From: Bradyrhizobium sp. 139
GTDB lineage: Bacteria; Pseudomonadota; Alphaproteobacteria; Rhizobiales; Xanthobacteraceae
Length of the DNA stretch: 64,000 bases
Direction of reading: 5' to 3'
Assembly: GCF_023074175.1 (NCBI RefSeq)
Contig: NZ_JADPKS010000149.1
Location: 1-64,000 of the forward strand
Of the stretch, positions 54,418 to 63,730 are shown piece by piece (position 1 is the first letter of the stretch; every line of letters starts with the position of its first letter). A model generated the notes under the pieces. It was not told the origin of the DNA. It searched no databases and saw only the letters and a list, made by a program, of their open reading frames with translations. A program made the translations under genes and the position numbers.

Positions 54418-55758
54418 CTAAATAGCTTCGAAGTACCGCTGGCGTTCACAGTCGGAGACTCGATGTTGAACGGCTTCCCACTCCCATCGCCGGGAACGGG
54501 AGAACGCTTCAACAAACCTTTCGCCAAAAACGTCCATCGCCTTTGGAGATTGTTCAAACCGGGATGTGGCCTCAGACAAGTTTTGGGGAAGCCGTTCGAA
54601 CGGAGGATGTCTTTCCTCGCTTGCATCACCAACGATTGGAGCTGCCAACACAGCATTCTCTTCAATCCCCAGAATACCGGAGCCGATAGCACATGCGAGA
54701 GCGAGATAGGGGTTCACATCTGCGCCACTCAATCTGTACTCGAGGCGGTGTGCAGACTTGTCTCCCGGAATGACCCGCACCGCACACGAACGATTGTCAA
54801 CTCCCCAGCTAGGACAGGTTGGAGCCCAGTAGCCTGGCCGCAGCCTCTTATAACTGTTCACGTTGGGCGCAGCGAGTACACAAAAGTCGTTCATATATTT
54901 CAGCTGTCCGCCGAGGAATTGGCTCATAGTTCTTGAGATGTTGCGGCTTGCCTCGCCTTCGTAAAATGCATTTTGACCATTTGACGACATTGAAATGTGA
55001 ATATGTCCCGACTGTCCCGGCCCATTCTCCGAAACCTTTGCCATAAACGTTGCCATCATACCCCGCTTCTGAGCCCAGGATTTCAACATCGACTTGAATA
55101 CGACTGCTCGATCCGAAGCCTCCAGGGCATCACAATGACGAAGCGATGCCTCGATCGCCCCAGGGCCGGTTTCAAAGTGGAGCCCGCTGAGCGGCAATCT
55201 AGCATTCTCACAAAGCGCCAGAATCTCTTCGAATAGCTCATTACTGGCAAGTGTGCGCGCTACTGAATAGCCAAAAGGGCCCCTCGTCAGGGGGACCCAT
55301 TGATTATAAGGCTTTTTCTCAATTGTCTCGGCGCTCTCATTAAACAGCATAAACTCGAACTCAAATCCAGCAGCGCAACTGTATCCATGGTCAGCAGCTC
55401 TTCGTAAGACCTTCCGCAAAACACCACGCGGGCAGATGCTCTCATGTCCACCTGCAAACTCTGCGAGGTAAAGATACCGATCATGACTGTTAGACACCGG
55501 ACGCGCTGTGCCTGACAGAACACGCAGGTTGGCGTCTCCGAATATCGATGGCAGCTCTTGCCCGAAATCGGCAGGTATCACTCGGTCCGAACAATCCCAG
55601 CCGAGCACGGCTTCGGAGAACTTGATTGTCCAGCCTTCGTCCGAGACATCGTCAGCTAATACGTGCTTGCCGCGAAGAATGCCGTCAAAGTCGCATACTC
55701 CAATCAATGCCTTACGCGCCTCGTCCGCGCCAGCCACCTGTATTTCGCTTGCCATCAC
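54418..55758 (-). CDS. rtxG: Glutamine-synthetase-family ligase, rhizobitoxine cluster
   Basis: A 446-residue GS-fold enzyme. Metal and substrate motifs are present: AGFEFEFMLFNES, LHFETGPGAIEASLRHCDA, GHIHISMSSNG, VNSYKRLRPGYWAPT and SAHRLEYRLSGADVNPYLALACA. It resembles gamma-glutamyl-amine ligases (PuuA, GlnA3) more than housekeeping GS. It is the last of six same-strand genes and starts 2 bases after the ATP-grasp gene. With the PuuD-like hydrolase two genes upstream, it suggests a gamma-glutamyl protection and deprotection step. The symbol follows gene order in rtxACDEFG. Confidence 0.85.
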   Translation of the reverse strand: MMASEIQVAGADEARKALIGVCDFDGILRGKHVLADDVSDEGWTIKFSEAVLGWDCSDRVIPADFGQELPSIFGDANLRVLSGTARPVSNSHDRYLYLAEFAGGHESICPRGVLRKVLRRAADHGYSCAAGFEFEFMLFNESAETIEKKPYNQWVPLTRGPFGYSVARTLASNELFEEILALCENARLPLSGLHFETGPGAIEASLRHCDALEASDRAVVFKSMLKSWAQKRGMMATFMAKVSENGPGQSGHIHISMSSNGQNAFYEGEASRNISRTMSQFLGGQLKYMNDFCVLAAPNVNSYKRLRPGYWAPTCPSWGVDNRSCAVRVIPGDKSAHRLEYRLSGADVNPYLALACAIGSGILGIEENAVLAAPIVGDASEERHPPFERLPQNLSEATSRFEQSPKAMDVFGERFVEAFSRSRRWEWEAVQHRVSDCERQRYFEAI

Positions 55759-55760
55759 TT

Positions 55761-57041
55761 CTAACCCTGCGCCGTCAATCCGAATACCTCGTCCATACGC
55801 ATTGCTCGCAGCTTGCGATAATCCTCATCAAGCTCAGTTAAGTTGTTGCTCACGAGATACACAATACCCGGCGTCGAAGCTAAGTCGGTCGTCGGGACCA
55901 GGTTTTGACCTATCGGAACAAACGCTATCGAATCTGCGAAGCTGGGCAGCTTGCGGATTGCGTCCAGTCCGGGATAACCGCCAACAACACCGTCCATATT
56001 GGAGATGAGTGAGACGCACAATGCATGCGCCCGCCGCGTGTAAGGCCCGCGTCGCCTCATATGATCAGTAAAACCGATAGGATCTGCGTAGCGCCACGCC
56101 GTCAGCGTTATATGATTGTGACCCAAAGCCATGGTCCGGGCTTTTGCCGACATTGTCCCCTGAAGCCTCGCTCCAAGATCCACCAGAACTGGCCCCTTAT
56201 CATCGATGATAATTTCGGCATGAGCAGGTCCGTTGACGATCTCAAGCGCCCTTAGCGCCGGCACTAAGTAGTCGGACAGCTCTTGAACAACTGGTTCCTC
56301 ACCTCCCAGCAACTGCTCGAGCGCGCAGACCGATGCCGCGCCCTTGATGGCAACGGTGTCATAAGTCCACACCTCCGTGACGAAGGTTTCTCCGTCGATC
56401 GAGACAGTGTTTACGGTGTATTGTTTGCCGTTTATCTTCTCCTGGCCAAGAACAAAACGATTCATAGCTCCGAGGCAATTCGCCTTGCCTACAATAACAT
56501 GCACAGCTTTGCGAACATCAGCCTCGGTCGCGCAAAAGAACACGTCCTCCGTACCTGCGCTGTTCAATGGCTTGATCACGATTTCGTCGTAGCGCTGTTG
56601 ACGCATCCAACTTATGACGTCCTCCGCATCGTCGGACACAACTTGCCTGATCGATCGCACTCCTGCGGAGCTCAAAGTGTCAGCCAAGCGCGATTTGTCA
56701 CGTCTTGCAGCGGACAACGCGGTTCCATTTGAAGGTAGTCCGAGCCGCTCGGACAAGGAATCGGCCACTTCAACTCCTGACTCACAACCCGCTATGATGA
56801 ATTCCAACTCCCTACCTCGGAGAGCCTCCAAATGAAATTCAACGATCTCCTCCTTAGCCATGCGCTCGTCCGGCCGAATGATTTCATCATAGATGTCGAG
56901 GTTAAAGTGCGATTGGAAGATTGGTGGGATTCGTGCATTCGACATCGCATGCACGTTCCTAATTCCGTAGCGCTTGAACTCTTCCGGCAGGTATCGGCCT
57001 GTCGAGTATGCGTCCACAATTACACAATTCCGTTCCTTCAT
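55761..57041 (-). CDS. rtxF: ATP-grasp ligase, rhizobitoxine cluster
   Basis: A 426-residue ATP-grasp protein. An N-terminal NAD-like fold (MKERNCVIVDAYSTGRYLPEEF) is followed by IIAGCESGVEVADSLSERLGLPSNG and the ATP-binding lid and core: RYDEIVIKPLNSAGTEDVFFC, YTVNTVSIDGETFVTEVWTYD and AHAEIIIDDKGPVLVDLGARLQG, with the metal-binding Glu and Asp. These enzymes join an amino acid to another amine or acid. It overlaps the transporter gene by 4 bases. Symbol by order in the rtx operon. Confidence 0.85.
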   Translation of the reverse strand: MKERNCVIVDAYSTGRYLPEEFKRYGIRNVHAMSNARIPPIFQSHFNLDIYDEIIRPDERMAKEEIVEFHLEALRGRELEFIIAGCESGVEVADSLSERLGLPSNGTALSAARRDKSRLADTLSSAGVRSIRQVVSDDAEDVISWMRQQRYDEIVIKPLNSAGTEDVFFCATEADVRKAVHVIVGKANCLGAMNRFVLGQEKINGKQYTVNTVSIDGETFVTEVWTYDTVAIKGAASVCALEQLLGGEEPVVQELSDYLVPALRALEIVNGPAHAEIIIDDKGPVLVDLGARLQGTMSAKARTMALGHNHITLTAWRYADPIGFTDHMRRRGPYTRRAHALCVSLISNMDGVVGGYPGLDAIRKLPSFADSIAFVPIGQNLVPTTDLASTPGIVYLVSNNLTELDEDYRKLRAMRMDEVFGLTAQG

Positions 57042-58000
57042 GCCGATCTCCGATACTGCAAGTAGACGTTAGCCACGGCGACAGCCGTAATGAGAACGTT
57101 TCCAACAAACGTATATAAAGAAGGCACGATACGAGAATCGAAATACTGCAAAAGAAACGTAATCACAGGTGCCGTGGACAAGACCATGTTTGCCGTAAAT
57201 GGCTCTACGCGGCGAATGCCCTCCTGCACAAGGAGCAAGGGAACAATGATCGTCGAGAGTGCAATCATTATGATCGCAAGCCAATGCTGTGAGATCTCGC
57301 GTAAGATGGAGGAAGGATCGCTCAGTGCTAGCAGCAAGAGGATTGCTCCATAGAAGCGATGGGCCAGCACTTGTCGACCAGATAATCCACGGTCGAACAG
57401 CAGTTTCACAAGGATATTGGTAAGCGAAAGCGACAGCCCAGCTGCGATTGCCAGGAAGATACCAAAGGACGAGCGAGATCCCCATTCGATCCCAGCGTTG
57501 CCGCTTGCCGCGATCCAGACCATGTAAACACCAACAGCCGCAATCAGAATGCTCGCGGCGATATCTGACTTCGGAGGACGCCCCTGTCTCCTGATCAGTG
57601 CGTTCAACCATGCTGTCGCTGTAGGTCCCAATGCGACCATGAACGTGACGACGATAGCTGGCTCGGCGTACTTCAGTCCGATAAACAAACCGACCCAGCT
57701 TATCGCTGTAACGCAATTGAGCGACGCAAAAGCTAGAATCGACGACTTCGTGACCTTCGCTCCAATGCCTTCGCGGCGAGCCAAAATGTTGAACGTGATA
57801 CTTACGATACCAAAGCAGAACAGGAGAGTGACCCACACGTTCGCTTGCTGAAAATATGACGCCGCAAAGACTTCACCTGCCGCGCTAACGACAACGTAGA
57901 GGGCAATAAAGAGCACTCCTGCGGCGAATTGTCTGCTCGGCCTGTCGAGAGGCTCTCCTTCTTTCAATCCCAAAGGGCCGCATTTCGATCGAAACTTCAC
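57038..58000 (-). CDS. rtxE: DMT/EamA-family exporter, rhizobitoxine cluster
   Basis: A 320-residue protein with about ten transmembrane helices, for example FAAGVLFIALYVVVSAAGEVFAAS, VWVTLLFCFGIVSITF, AIVVTFMVALGPTATAWLNALI and FGIFLAIAAGLSLSLTNILVKLLF. As the only transporter in the operon it probably exports rhizobitoxine or a precursor. It overlaps both neighbours by 4 bases. Symbol by order. Confidence 0.85.
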   Translation of the reverse strand: MKFRSKCGPLGLKEGEPLDRPSRQFAAGVLFIALYVVVSAAGEVFAASYFQQANVWVTLLFCFGIVSITFNILARREGIGAKVTKSSILAFASLNCVTAISWVGLFIGLKYAEPAIVVTFMVALGPTATAWLNALIRRQGRPPKSDIAASILIAAVGVYMVWIAASGNAGIEWGSRSSFGIFLAIAAGLSLSLTNILVKLLFDRGLSGRQVLAHRFYGAILLLLALSDPSSILREISQHWLAIIMIALSTIIVPLLLVQEGIRRVEPFTANMVLSTAPVITFLLQYFDSRIVPSLYTFVGNVLITAVAVANVYLQYRRSA

Positions 58001-58827
58001 GCTACACCCCTATCAGTCCGGCGATACGTGATACACGCCTCTCCAAATGCATTGAAAAGCTGCTTGCTCAGAGGATCAGTTTCGACGTGCCATTCGGGGT
58101 GCCACTGCACGCCGATCTGCAGCGTCGGCGCGCCTATTACAGAAGCCGCTTCGATCAGACCGTCGGACGCCCAGGCTTCCGGTTTCAGCGCAGCCGCAAG
58201 CCGTTCTATGCCTTGATTGTGCAAGGAGTTAACGTGCGCCTCGATCGCGCCCGCGATAGGAACGAGAACGCCGTCAGGACAAAATTTCACGCTGTGCGCT
58301 GTATCGTACTGGCGATCCCTCGGCAGTCCGGCCTTCTCAGCGTGCATCTGTCCGCTTTCCAGCCTCCATTCGGACAACGACGGGTGAAGCGTGCCGCCAA
58401 AATAGACGTTAAGCTCCTGAAGCCCACGGCAGATGCCGAGTATCGGCATCCCAAGGGCAAAAGCCTTCTCGATGGCGCCCGCGGACAGCCTGTCACGAGG
58501 GCGATCCCTCACGCCAGCTTGAACGTCCGCCTGGCCTGTCAGTTTCAGTGTGCGCGAAGCGGACCAGCTGAAGATGGCAGGATCGATATTCGATTCATCG
58601 CCTGTCAAAATCAGACCGTCGAGCCTGCCCATGATCGACAGATCACTGTCGCCTTTCGCATCGTCAGCATCGATCGTTGGCAATATCACGCAAGCCACGC
58701 CCGCATAGTGAACGAGGGCTTGAACATATTTGCGCCGCAACCAGTCACGGTGCACGCCATCGGCCAAAAGGCGGTTTGAGGTCACGCCCACCACGGCTCG
58801 GACCGACTCTGTTCGCCGCGATATCAA
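57997..58827 (-). CDS. rtxD: Class I glutamine amidotransferase/gamma-glutamyl hydrolase (PuuD-like, peptidase C26)
   Basis: A 276-residue hydrolase. It opens VVGVTSNRLLADGVHRDWLRRKYVQALVHYAGVACVILP, with GLILTGDESNIDP, the nucleophile Cys133 in ILGICRGLQELNVYFGGTLH, and the His/Glu pair in IGVQWHPEWHVE. It would cleave a gamma-glutamyl amide. Four-base overlaps link it to rtxC and rtxE. Symbol by order. Confidence 0.87.
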   Translation of the reverse strand: MISRRTESVRAVVGVTSNRLLADGVHRDWLRRKYVQALVHYAGVACVILPTIDADDAKGDSDLSIMGRLDGLILTGDESNIDPAIFSWSASRTLKLTGQADVQAGVRDRPRDRLSAGAIEKAFALGMPILGICRGLQELNVYFGGTLHPSLSEWRLESGQMHAEKAGLPRDRQYDTAHSVKFCPDGVLVPIAGAIEAHVNSLHNQGIERLAAALKPEAWASDGLIEAASVIGAPTLQIGVQWHPEWHVETDPLSKQLFNAFGEACITYRRTDRGVA

Positions 58828-59879
58828 GCCAACTGCTCCTTCTCGGGACTGGCCAGAGACTGCTCATACAAGCATCGATTTCGCTCCTTCAACTGGGCAA
58901 TTACGCTGGGTTGACCTTGAGGGCCCTTGACGAAGAGCCCTCCCCAGGTTGCGGCAACACTTGCGTAATGAGGATCCTGCATTCGAATTTTCTGAGCTTT
59001 GCGCAAGAGCCAGAAAGGAATGCCGGGCGACAGATGGTGCTCAAGGTGGTATTCATCCAGATTCTGACCGACAATGGCTCGCTCGATAAAATTCCCCTTT
59101 CTATTCCGAGTCAGGTAGACGTTCGTTGTCTCGGTCTCGCACATAGGTGAGTGCTCGGCGAGCTCGATAAACCAGCCGAGAGCTTGAAACGTGGTGAGAT
59201 AGGGCACGATCCAAAACAGGACGAGGACGTGGAGCAGTCCAAGAAGGTATGACCCACCGAATATGAGCGTCCAAAAGAGATAAAAGCCATACTTGTCGAT
59301 GAGGATTCCCGACCGGCTCTGGTCCTCGACATCTGTGATCGAAAACCGATTAGTCCAAAGGTACTTCAGATACGCGACTGTCGCGCCACCCAGTATCGGC
59401 TTCCAGATGATGTTGAAGGCGTACTGCTTAGGAGGCACAACTTCGTAAACGCCGCTGGCCAAGAAGAACTTCAAGTCGGGATCCTTCTCCGGATCGCCGA
59501 GATTCGGGTGATGCAGGTAGACGTGTGAAATCCGGTATGCCCAGTGGCGCTGGAACAAAGGATAGGACGCGAACAAAATGCCCAGGATGTAATTCCAGGT
59601 CGTGTTGCTCGCGAGGGTGCGGTGAGCCGCATCGTGAGCGATTGTCGTCAATCCACGCTGGTAGGCGCCAATCAACAGAACTGCGAGGGGATATAACCAC
59701 CATGACACATGAACCGTCGCCAGCACGCAAGCTGCGATCACAGCGTAGTCTTTCGCGATGTACGCAGCTCCCGTCACGTTGTCAGGCCTCAGCGCGGATA
59801 GCTGCTGGTTGATCTCGCGGCCAAATTGAACCGCCTCAAAACGTGACGACCTCAATTTCCAAGCATCTGCCTGTTTCAT
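58824..59879 (-). CDS. rtxC: RtxC, dihydrorhizobitoxine desaturase (fatty-acid-desaturase family)
   Basis: About 351 residues from the ATG giving MKQADAWKLRSS, preceded by AAGGGG; an ATG 15 bases upstream is less well placed. It is a membrane di-iron desaturase with three His boxes: H82DAAH86, H119VYLHH124 and EYHLEHHLSPGIP. RtxC introduces the carbon-carbon double bond that turns dihydrorhizobitoxine into rhizobitoxine. It sits 24 bases after rtxA, as in known rhizobitoxine producers. Confidence 0.92.
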   Translation of the reverse strand: MKQADAWKLRSSRFEAVQFGREINQQLSALRPDNVTGAAYIAKDYAVIAACVLATVHVSWWLYPLAVLLIGAYQRGLTTIAHDAAHRTLASNTTWNYILGILFASYPLFQRHWAYRISHVYLHHPNLGDPEKDPDLKFFLASGVYEVVPPKQYAFNIIWKPILGGATVAYLKYLWTNRFSITDVEDQSRSGILIDKYGFYLFWTLIFGGSYLLGLLHVLVLFWIVPYLTTFQALGWFIELAEHSPMCETETTNVYLTRNRKGNFIERAIVGQNLDEYHLEHHLSPGIPFWLLRKAQKIRMQDPHYASVAATWGGLFVKGPQGQPSVIAQLKERNRCLYEQSLASPEKEQLA

Positions 59880-59903
59880 GAGAACCCCTTTCATAATCGG
59901 TTG

Positions 59904-62408
59904 TCAGATTGCGGAAAGCGCTTTTTCCAAGTCCTTGATGATGTCGTTAACATCTTCGATGCCGACGCAAAGCCGGATGGAGCCACCAAATATGCCGGCG
60001 GCTTCGCGCTTTTCCCGTGGGACGGTGGTGTGGGTCGTAGAGACAGGATGGGTTACCAGCGTGCGGGCGTCCCCCACATTCGACACGTGATACATCAGCT
60101 CGACGTTCTGGATGAACTTGCGGCCGGCTTGCTCGTTCTCCACCTCAAACATGATCATCGCCCCGTGCCCATACCCGGTATTAAGTGTCTGATCGATGAT
60201 TTCTCGGTCAGCTCCCTCAAAAAGGCTCGGGTAGAAGACACGGCACACTTTCGGATGTTCCTTCAGAACGTTGGCTACAATCCTGGCATTTTCGCAGTGC
60301 TGCTTCATGCGAAGAGGTAGCGTTTCAAGTCCCTGAATGAGTTGAAAGCTCGCAAAAGGCGCGATGGCCGCGCCAGTATCGCGCAACCACGTCATACGCG
60401 CCTTGAGAAGAAATTCGCTCTTTCCGAGGTCGTCGAGCTCCGGCAACGCTTTGCGCCAGATGATCCCGCCGTGCGCATCATCCGGACTATTGAACAGTGG
60501 GAAGCGAGATCTTCCCCGGTAGTCGAACCCACAGTTGTCGACGATCAGTCCTCCGAGCGTCGTCCCATGACCGCAAATGTATTTCGTGGCAGAGTACGTC
60601 GTAATCGCGGCGCCGAGAGCTGACGGCTGGCAAACCAGGGGGGTTGTCGTATTGTCCACAACCAAGGGGACGCCGTGCCTTCTGCCGATCTCCGCCAGCT
60701 GCTGGACAGGAAGCGGAATCAGACAGGGATTGGAGATGACCTCCCCGAACAGACATATCGTGCGATCATCAATGGCGCGTTCGAACGTCTCGGGGTTTCG
60801 AGGGTCTGCCGTCCTTACGTTGATACCAAGACGCTTCAACGTGCTGTGGAGCAGATTCCAGGTATTGCCGTATAGATACGGAGAAGCGACGACGTTATCT
60901 CCCACCTCACCGCTTGATAAGTTTACGATCGCAAGAAACGTCGCCGCTTGACCTGATGCAACGGCCAGCGAGTCGCTTCCCATGTCGACGGCGGCGTACC
61001 TTTTTTCCAGCGCCCGGGTCGTCGGATTGATGATGCGAGTGTATGTGAAACCATCAGCCTTCACGTTATAGACGTCAGCAATGTGGCTCAAATTACCGTC
61101 GAGCTCATAGGCCGTATTCTGATAGATCGGCACTGCCACAGCTTTCGTCACCGGATCACGACGGTATCCTGCGTGCAGAACAGCAGTTTCGATCGAATAT
61201 GAATGCCGCGCGATGCTCGCCATCGGGCGCGATATCTCTGTAGGGCTCTCGCGTGTTTCCTGGGCTGACACTCGTCCCACGGTCAGAGTCTCACCGGAGC
61301 GGAAGTATGCGCGAAAGGCGCAGCCCAACTGCTCAATCCAATTGGATTGAATCTCGCCAATACAGCCGATCCGAAAACTGCGCGTAGGAAGATGCAGTTT
61401 AGAGTAGACGTAGAGGTTATGGGCTATCAGGTGCCGATATAGGCAGTCAAACGCTACCTGGTCGGAGATGCCAGCTGGCGCGGTGAACGCCACGCAAACC
61501 GGCGACTGGAGGTTCGCTGGAAGCAGTGGGGACGCCACTCCTTCCAGCTCTTTTATGACGCTGCCTCTTATCTTCTCATACCTGCGGCGCCTGGCATCAA
61601 TGCCTTCGATGCTCAGGACCTCCAATGCCTTTGTGACTGCCTGAACGATATGCGTTGGTGGGGTCGATCGCCATTCACCAGTGCGCTCAAGCGAGCGCCA
61701 TTGATCTCTCACGTCGAGCACAAACGATCTTGGCTCTTGAACTGCATTCTCAAGAAGCTCGCGAGAGGCAATAACGAAAGCCAGCCCTGGCGGACCTTCG
61801 ACGCACTTGTTGCTCGACGTAACCAAGACGTCTGGCCCGCCTCGGCCTAGGTCGATGTCGACGCCGCCGAAAGAACTCATTGCGTCGACGATAGTCTTTA
61901 CACCACGCTGCCTTGCTCCTTCTATGATCGGTTCGAGCGGATTCACAATCCCGGTCGTAGTCTCGCAGTGGACCAAGCAGACGTGCGTGATACCTGGATC
62001 TCGGTTCAAACGCTCGATGACTTCCTCAGGGTCCAACGGTTCGGTGGCTCGCTTGATAAGAGTCACCGCTTGGACGCCCCACAGCCGCAGAATTTTGAGA
62101 ATGCGCTCGCCATAGATGCCGTTTATGCAAACAAGCGGCCGGTCGGTTTGGGTGACAAATGAAGAGAGAGCAGCTTCCATTCCAAAGGAGCCGCCACCCT
62201 GGATAGGAACGACCGAATAGCCTTCCGCGTTGCCCGACACATTGAGCATCAGCCGCCTCATGCGAGCGGTCACTTCCTTGAACTCGCAATCGCGCGACGC
62301 GAGGTCGAGCTGCATCTGGGCCTTCACTGCCGACGATAACGACATTGGCCCAGGCGTCAGCAAAGCACGTTGTCTTGTCACTTCACCCCCGTTTAGTTGT
62401 CTCGTCAC
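59904..62408 (-). CDS. rtxA: RtxA, bifunctional aminotransferase/O-acetylhomoserine sulfhydrylase-type dihydrorhizobitoxine synthase
   Basis: An 834-residue fusion with a GTG start 5 bases after AAGGAG. Residues about 12-375 are a class V aminotransferase (RALLTPGPMSLS, SYSVVPIQGGGSFGMEA-like region, IVDAMSSFGGVDIDL, PLP Lys201 in TSSNKCVEGPPG), giving serinol from a dihydroxyacetone-phosphate-type substrate. Residues about 396-834 are a Cys/Met-metabolism PLP enzyme (SIETAVLHAGYRRDP, VPIYQNTAYEL, VASGQAATFLA, Lys609 in YSATKYICGHGTTLGG). It couples serinol to O-acetylhomoserine. The two-domain layout is diagnostic for RtxA. Both lysines and the linker (371-395) are intact. Confidence 0.95.
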   Translation of the reverse strand: MTRQLNGGEVTRQRALLTPGPMSLSSAVKAQMQLDLASRDCEFKEVTARMRRLMLNVSGNAEGYSVVPIQGGGSFGMEAALSSFVTQTDRPLVCINGIYGERILKILRLWGVQAVTLIKRATEPLDPEEVIERLNRDPGITHVCLVHCETTTGIVNPLEPIIEGARQRGVKTIVDAMSSFGGVDIDLGRGGPDVLVTSSNKCVEGPPGLAFVIASRELLENAVQEPRSFVLDVRDQWRSLERTGEWRSTPPTHIVQAVTKALEVLSIEGIDARRRRYEKIRGSVIKELEGVASPLLPANLQSPVCVAFTAPAGISDQVAFDCLYRHLIAHNLYVYSKLHLPTRSFRIGCIGEIQSNWIEQLGCAFRAYFRSGETLTVGRVSAQETRESPTEISRPMASIARHSYSIETAVLHAGYRRDPVTKAVAVPIYQNTAYELDGNLSHIADVYNVKADGFTYTRIINPTTRALEKRYAAVDMGSDSLAVASGQAATFLAIVNLSSGEVGDNVVASPYLYGNTWNLLHSTLKRLGINVRTADPRNPETFERAIDDRTICLFGEVISNPCLIPLPVQQLAEIGRRHGVPLVVDNTTTPLVCQPSALGAAITTYSATKYICGHGTTLGGLIVDNCGFDYRGRSRFPLFNSPDDAHGGIIWRKALPELDDLGKSEFLLKARMTWLRDTGAAIAPFASFQLIQGLETLPLRMKQHCENARIVANVLKEHPKVCRVFYPSLFEGADREIIDQTLNTGYGHGAMIMFEVENEQAGRKFIQNVELMYHVSNVGDARTLVTHPVSTTHTTVPREKREAAGIFGGSIRLCVGIEDVNDIIKDLEKALSAI

Positions 62409-63199
62409 ACGATCTCCTTATGTAGTGCCCATCGCAGTTCGACAGAATCACACGATGTGTTTCGCGTGACGACGACCGAAACCCCAATGAACGACACCTT
62501 TGACCCTAGTCGACAAATTCAGAACGATCTGCGTAAAGCCCGCAGCTCTCCCCGCAATCGGGCCGCACCGCGTTGCCGATCTCACTTGCCGCGAAGCATC
62601 AGCTTCCTTCTGGCATTGAGCTGCAGGTTTGAGGCCACCATCTCGTCTCGCTAAGGAGGCAAGTCAGCCACTCTGCTTACGTGTGAGCGGCGTGCTACGA
62701 TCCGACGGTGAGCCAAGCACATCTGTCGGAGGCGCGTTGCAATGACGCAGACACAGCGATCTTCACGACAGTCGCTGATGACCGGGCTCGTCTTATGCGA
62801 GCCTAGGATTTGGGACATTCGCACTCTATGTCACTCGTTCGGACGGCTTCGGGTGCCGAAGCCCGTCACCGCTTATTTCGATACCTTACATCTTGACGTA
62901 AGGTGCGATTCAAGCCCCTCAGATAGCTTATCGTGTGAAACTTTTCGGACAACGCGGCTGTGTCGCATGTAATCCGAGGCGTCACAGTATGTGTACGATG
63001 TCCAAGATGAATCCCATCAAGCTTCAAAACGCCACCAAAGCACAACGCAGGCAAATGACCGCTATGGGTTCTTGAAGGAGAGCGCTTGTCGTGACCGCAG
63101 GTATAAGAGCCCGCCCGATTGCGTCGTTAGGGCTGCATTATCCTGTCCACTTCACGCCGACCAAGTCCGCAGCGGCGCCCGACGGCGGCCGTCTTTAGT
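62409..63199. other. Upstream region of the rtx operon, no gene
   Basis: No coding region recognised. It should contain the rtxA promoter. A weak sigma54-like match (minus strand TGGCCTCAAACCTGC, 62623-62637) lies about 215 bases before rtxA, and the perfect inverted repeat ACCTTAC-N8-GTAAGGT lies at 62883-62904. Confidence 0.5.
62883..62904. promoter_or_regulatory. Perfect inverted repeat upstream of rtxA
   Basis: ACCTTAC-ATCTTGAC-GTAAGGT: 7-base arms with an 8-base spacer and no T-tract, so more like an operator than a terminator. It is about 480 bases from rtxA; what it serves is unknown. Confidence 0.35.
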
Positions 63200-63510
63200 T
63201 TGAGAGGCGGCCGAGGATTTGATCTTAAGTCTAACATTAAGGTCACGTGGCGAAAGGGCGCCGAACGTCGGTGGCGATGGAGTTGCGGCGAGAAGGTTCG
63301 TATCTCGGAGAGACCTTGCAGGCTGGCGAGCTGCGGCATCGCGCGCCGGCACGGGGTGGCTCACAGCCTGCTGTTCGCCTGACGTCGACAAGCGCGCCAG
63401 GGGCGACTGGGCGGAGATTCCGTGCCAGCTCTTGTTCCTGTCGAGATCACACCTACGCCGGCGGTATCGATCAGCACGCCGCCACCGGTGTCTTCACAGC
63501 TCGTCCATCG
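63200..63510 (+). mobile_element. IS66-family TnpA (OrfA) remnant
   Basis: One plus frame reads NIKVTWRKGAERRWRWSCGEKVRI, CGIARRHGVAHSLLFA, stop, RRQARQGRLGGDSVPALVPVEITPTPAVS. IS66 TnpA normally has RRRWS.EEK.RIV, then VARRHGVA.SLLF.WRRQ, with Trp where this copy has the stop. The loss of the helix between EKVRI and GIARRHG also marks decay. Confidence 0.75.
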
Positions 63511-63512
63511 CG

Positions 63513-63730
63513 TCAGGATTTAGTTGAACGCCTTGGCCAGGTCATGGCCGCGGGACAGTTTGGCGAGCTGTTCGCGCACATAGACCTGTCGCGATGCGGG
63601 CAGAGGCCCTCTCGCGCGAACCGGGACATCGGCGCGCTCGCTGTCTGGAGCACCGGCGATCCGTCCAGCAGCGACTTCGGCGCGCAAAGGTGATCTGAAA
63701 CTGGATGAGGTGCCCAACGATCTGAGCACG
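63513..63730 (-). mobile_element. IS66-family TnpC transposase remnant
   Basis: The minus strand shows ASRQVYVREQLAKLSRGHDLAKAFN, stop, ILTRW, resembling the TnpC segment in which LAKLSRxSDLAKAxxYxLxRWxAFTRFLDDGRI is usual. It faces the TnpA remnant, so the two come from a rearranged or composite IS66 insertion. The DDE residues are not retained. Confidence 0.6.

Noticed and set aside
62623..62637. Possible sigma54 promoter for rtxA (TGGCCTCAAACCTGC on the minus strand)
   Set aside because: Spacing fits but the -24 and -12 elements each deviate, and no TGT-N10-ACA activator site was found by eye.
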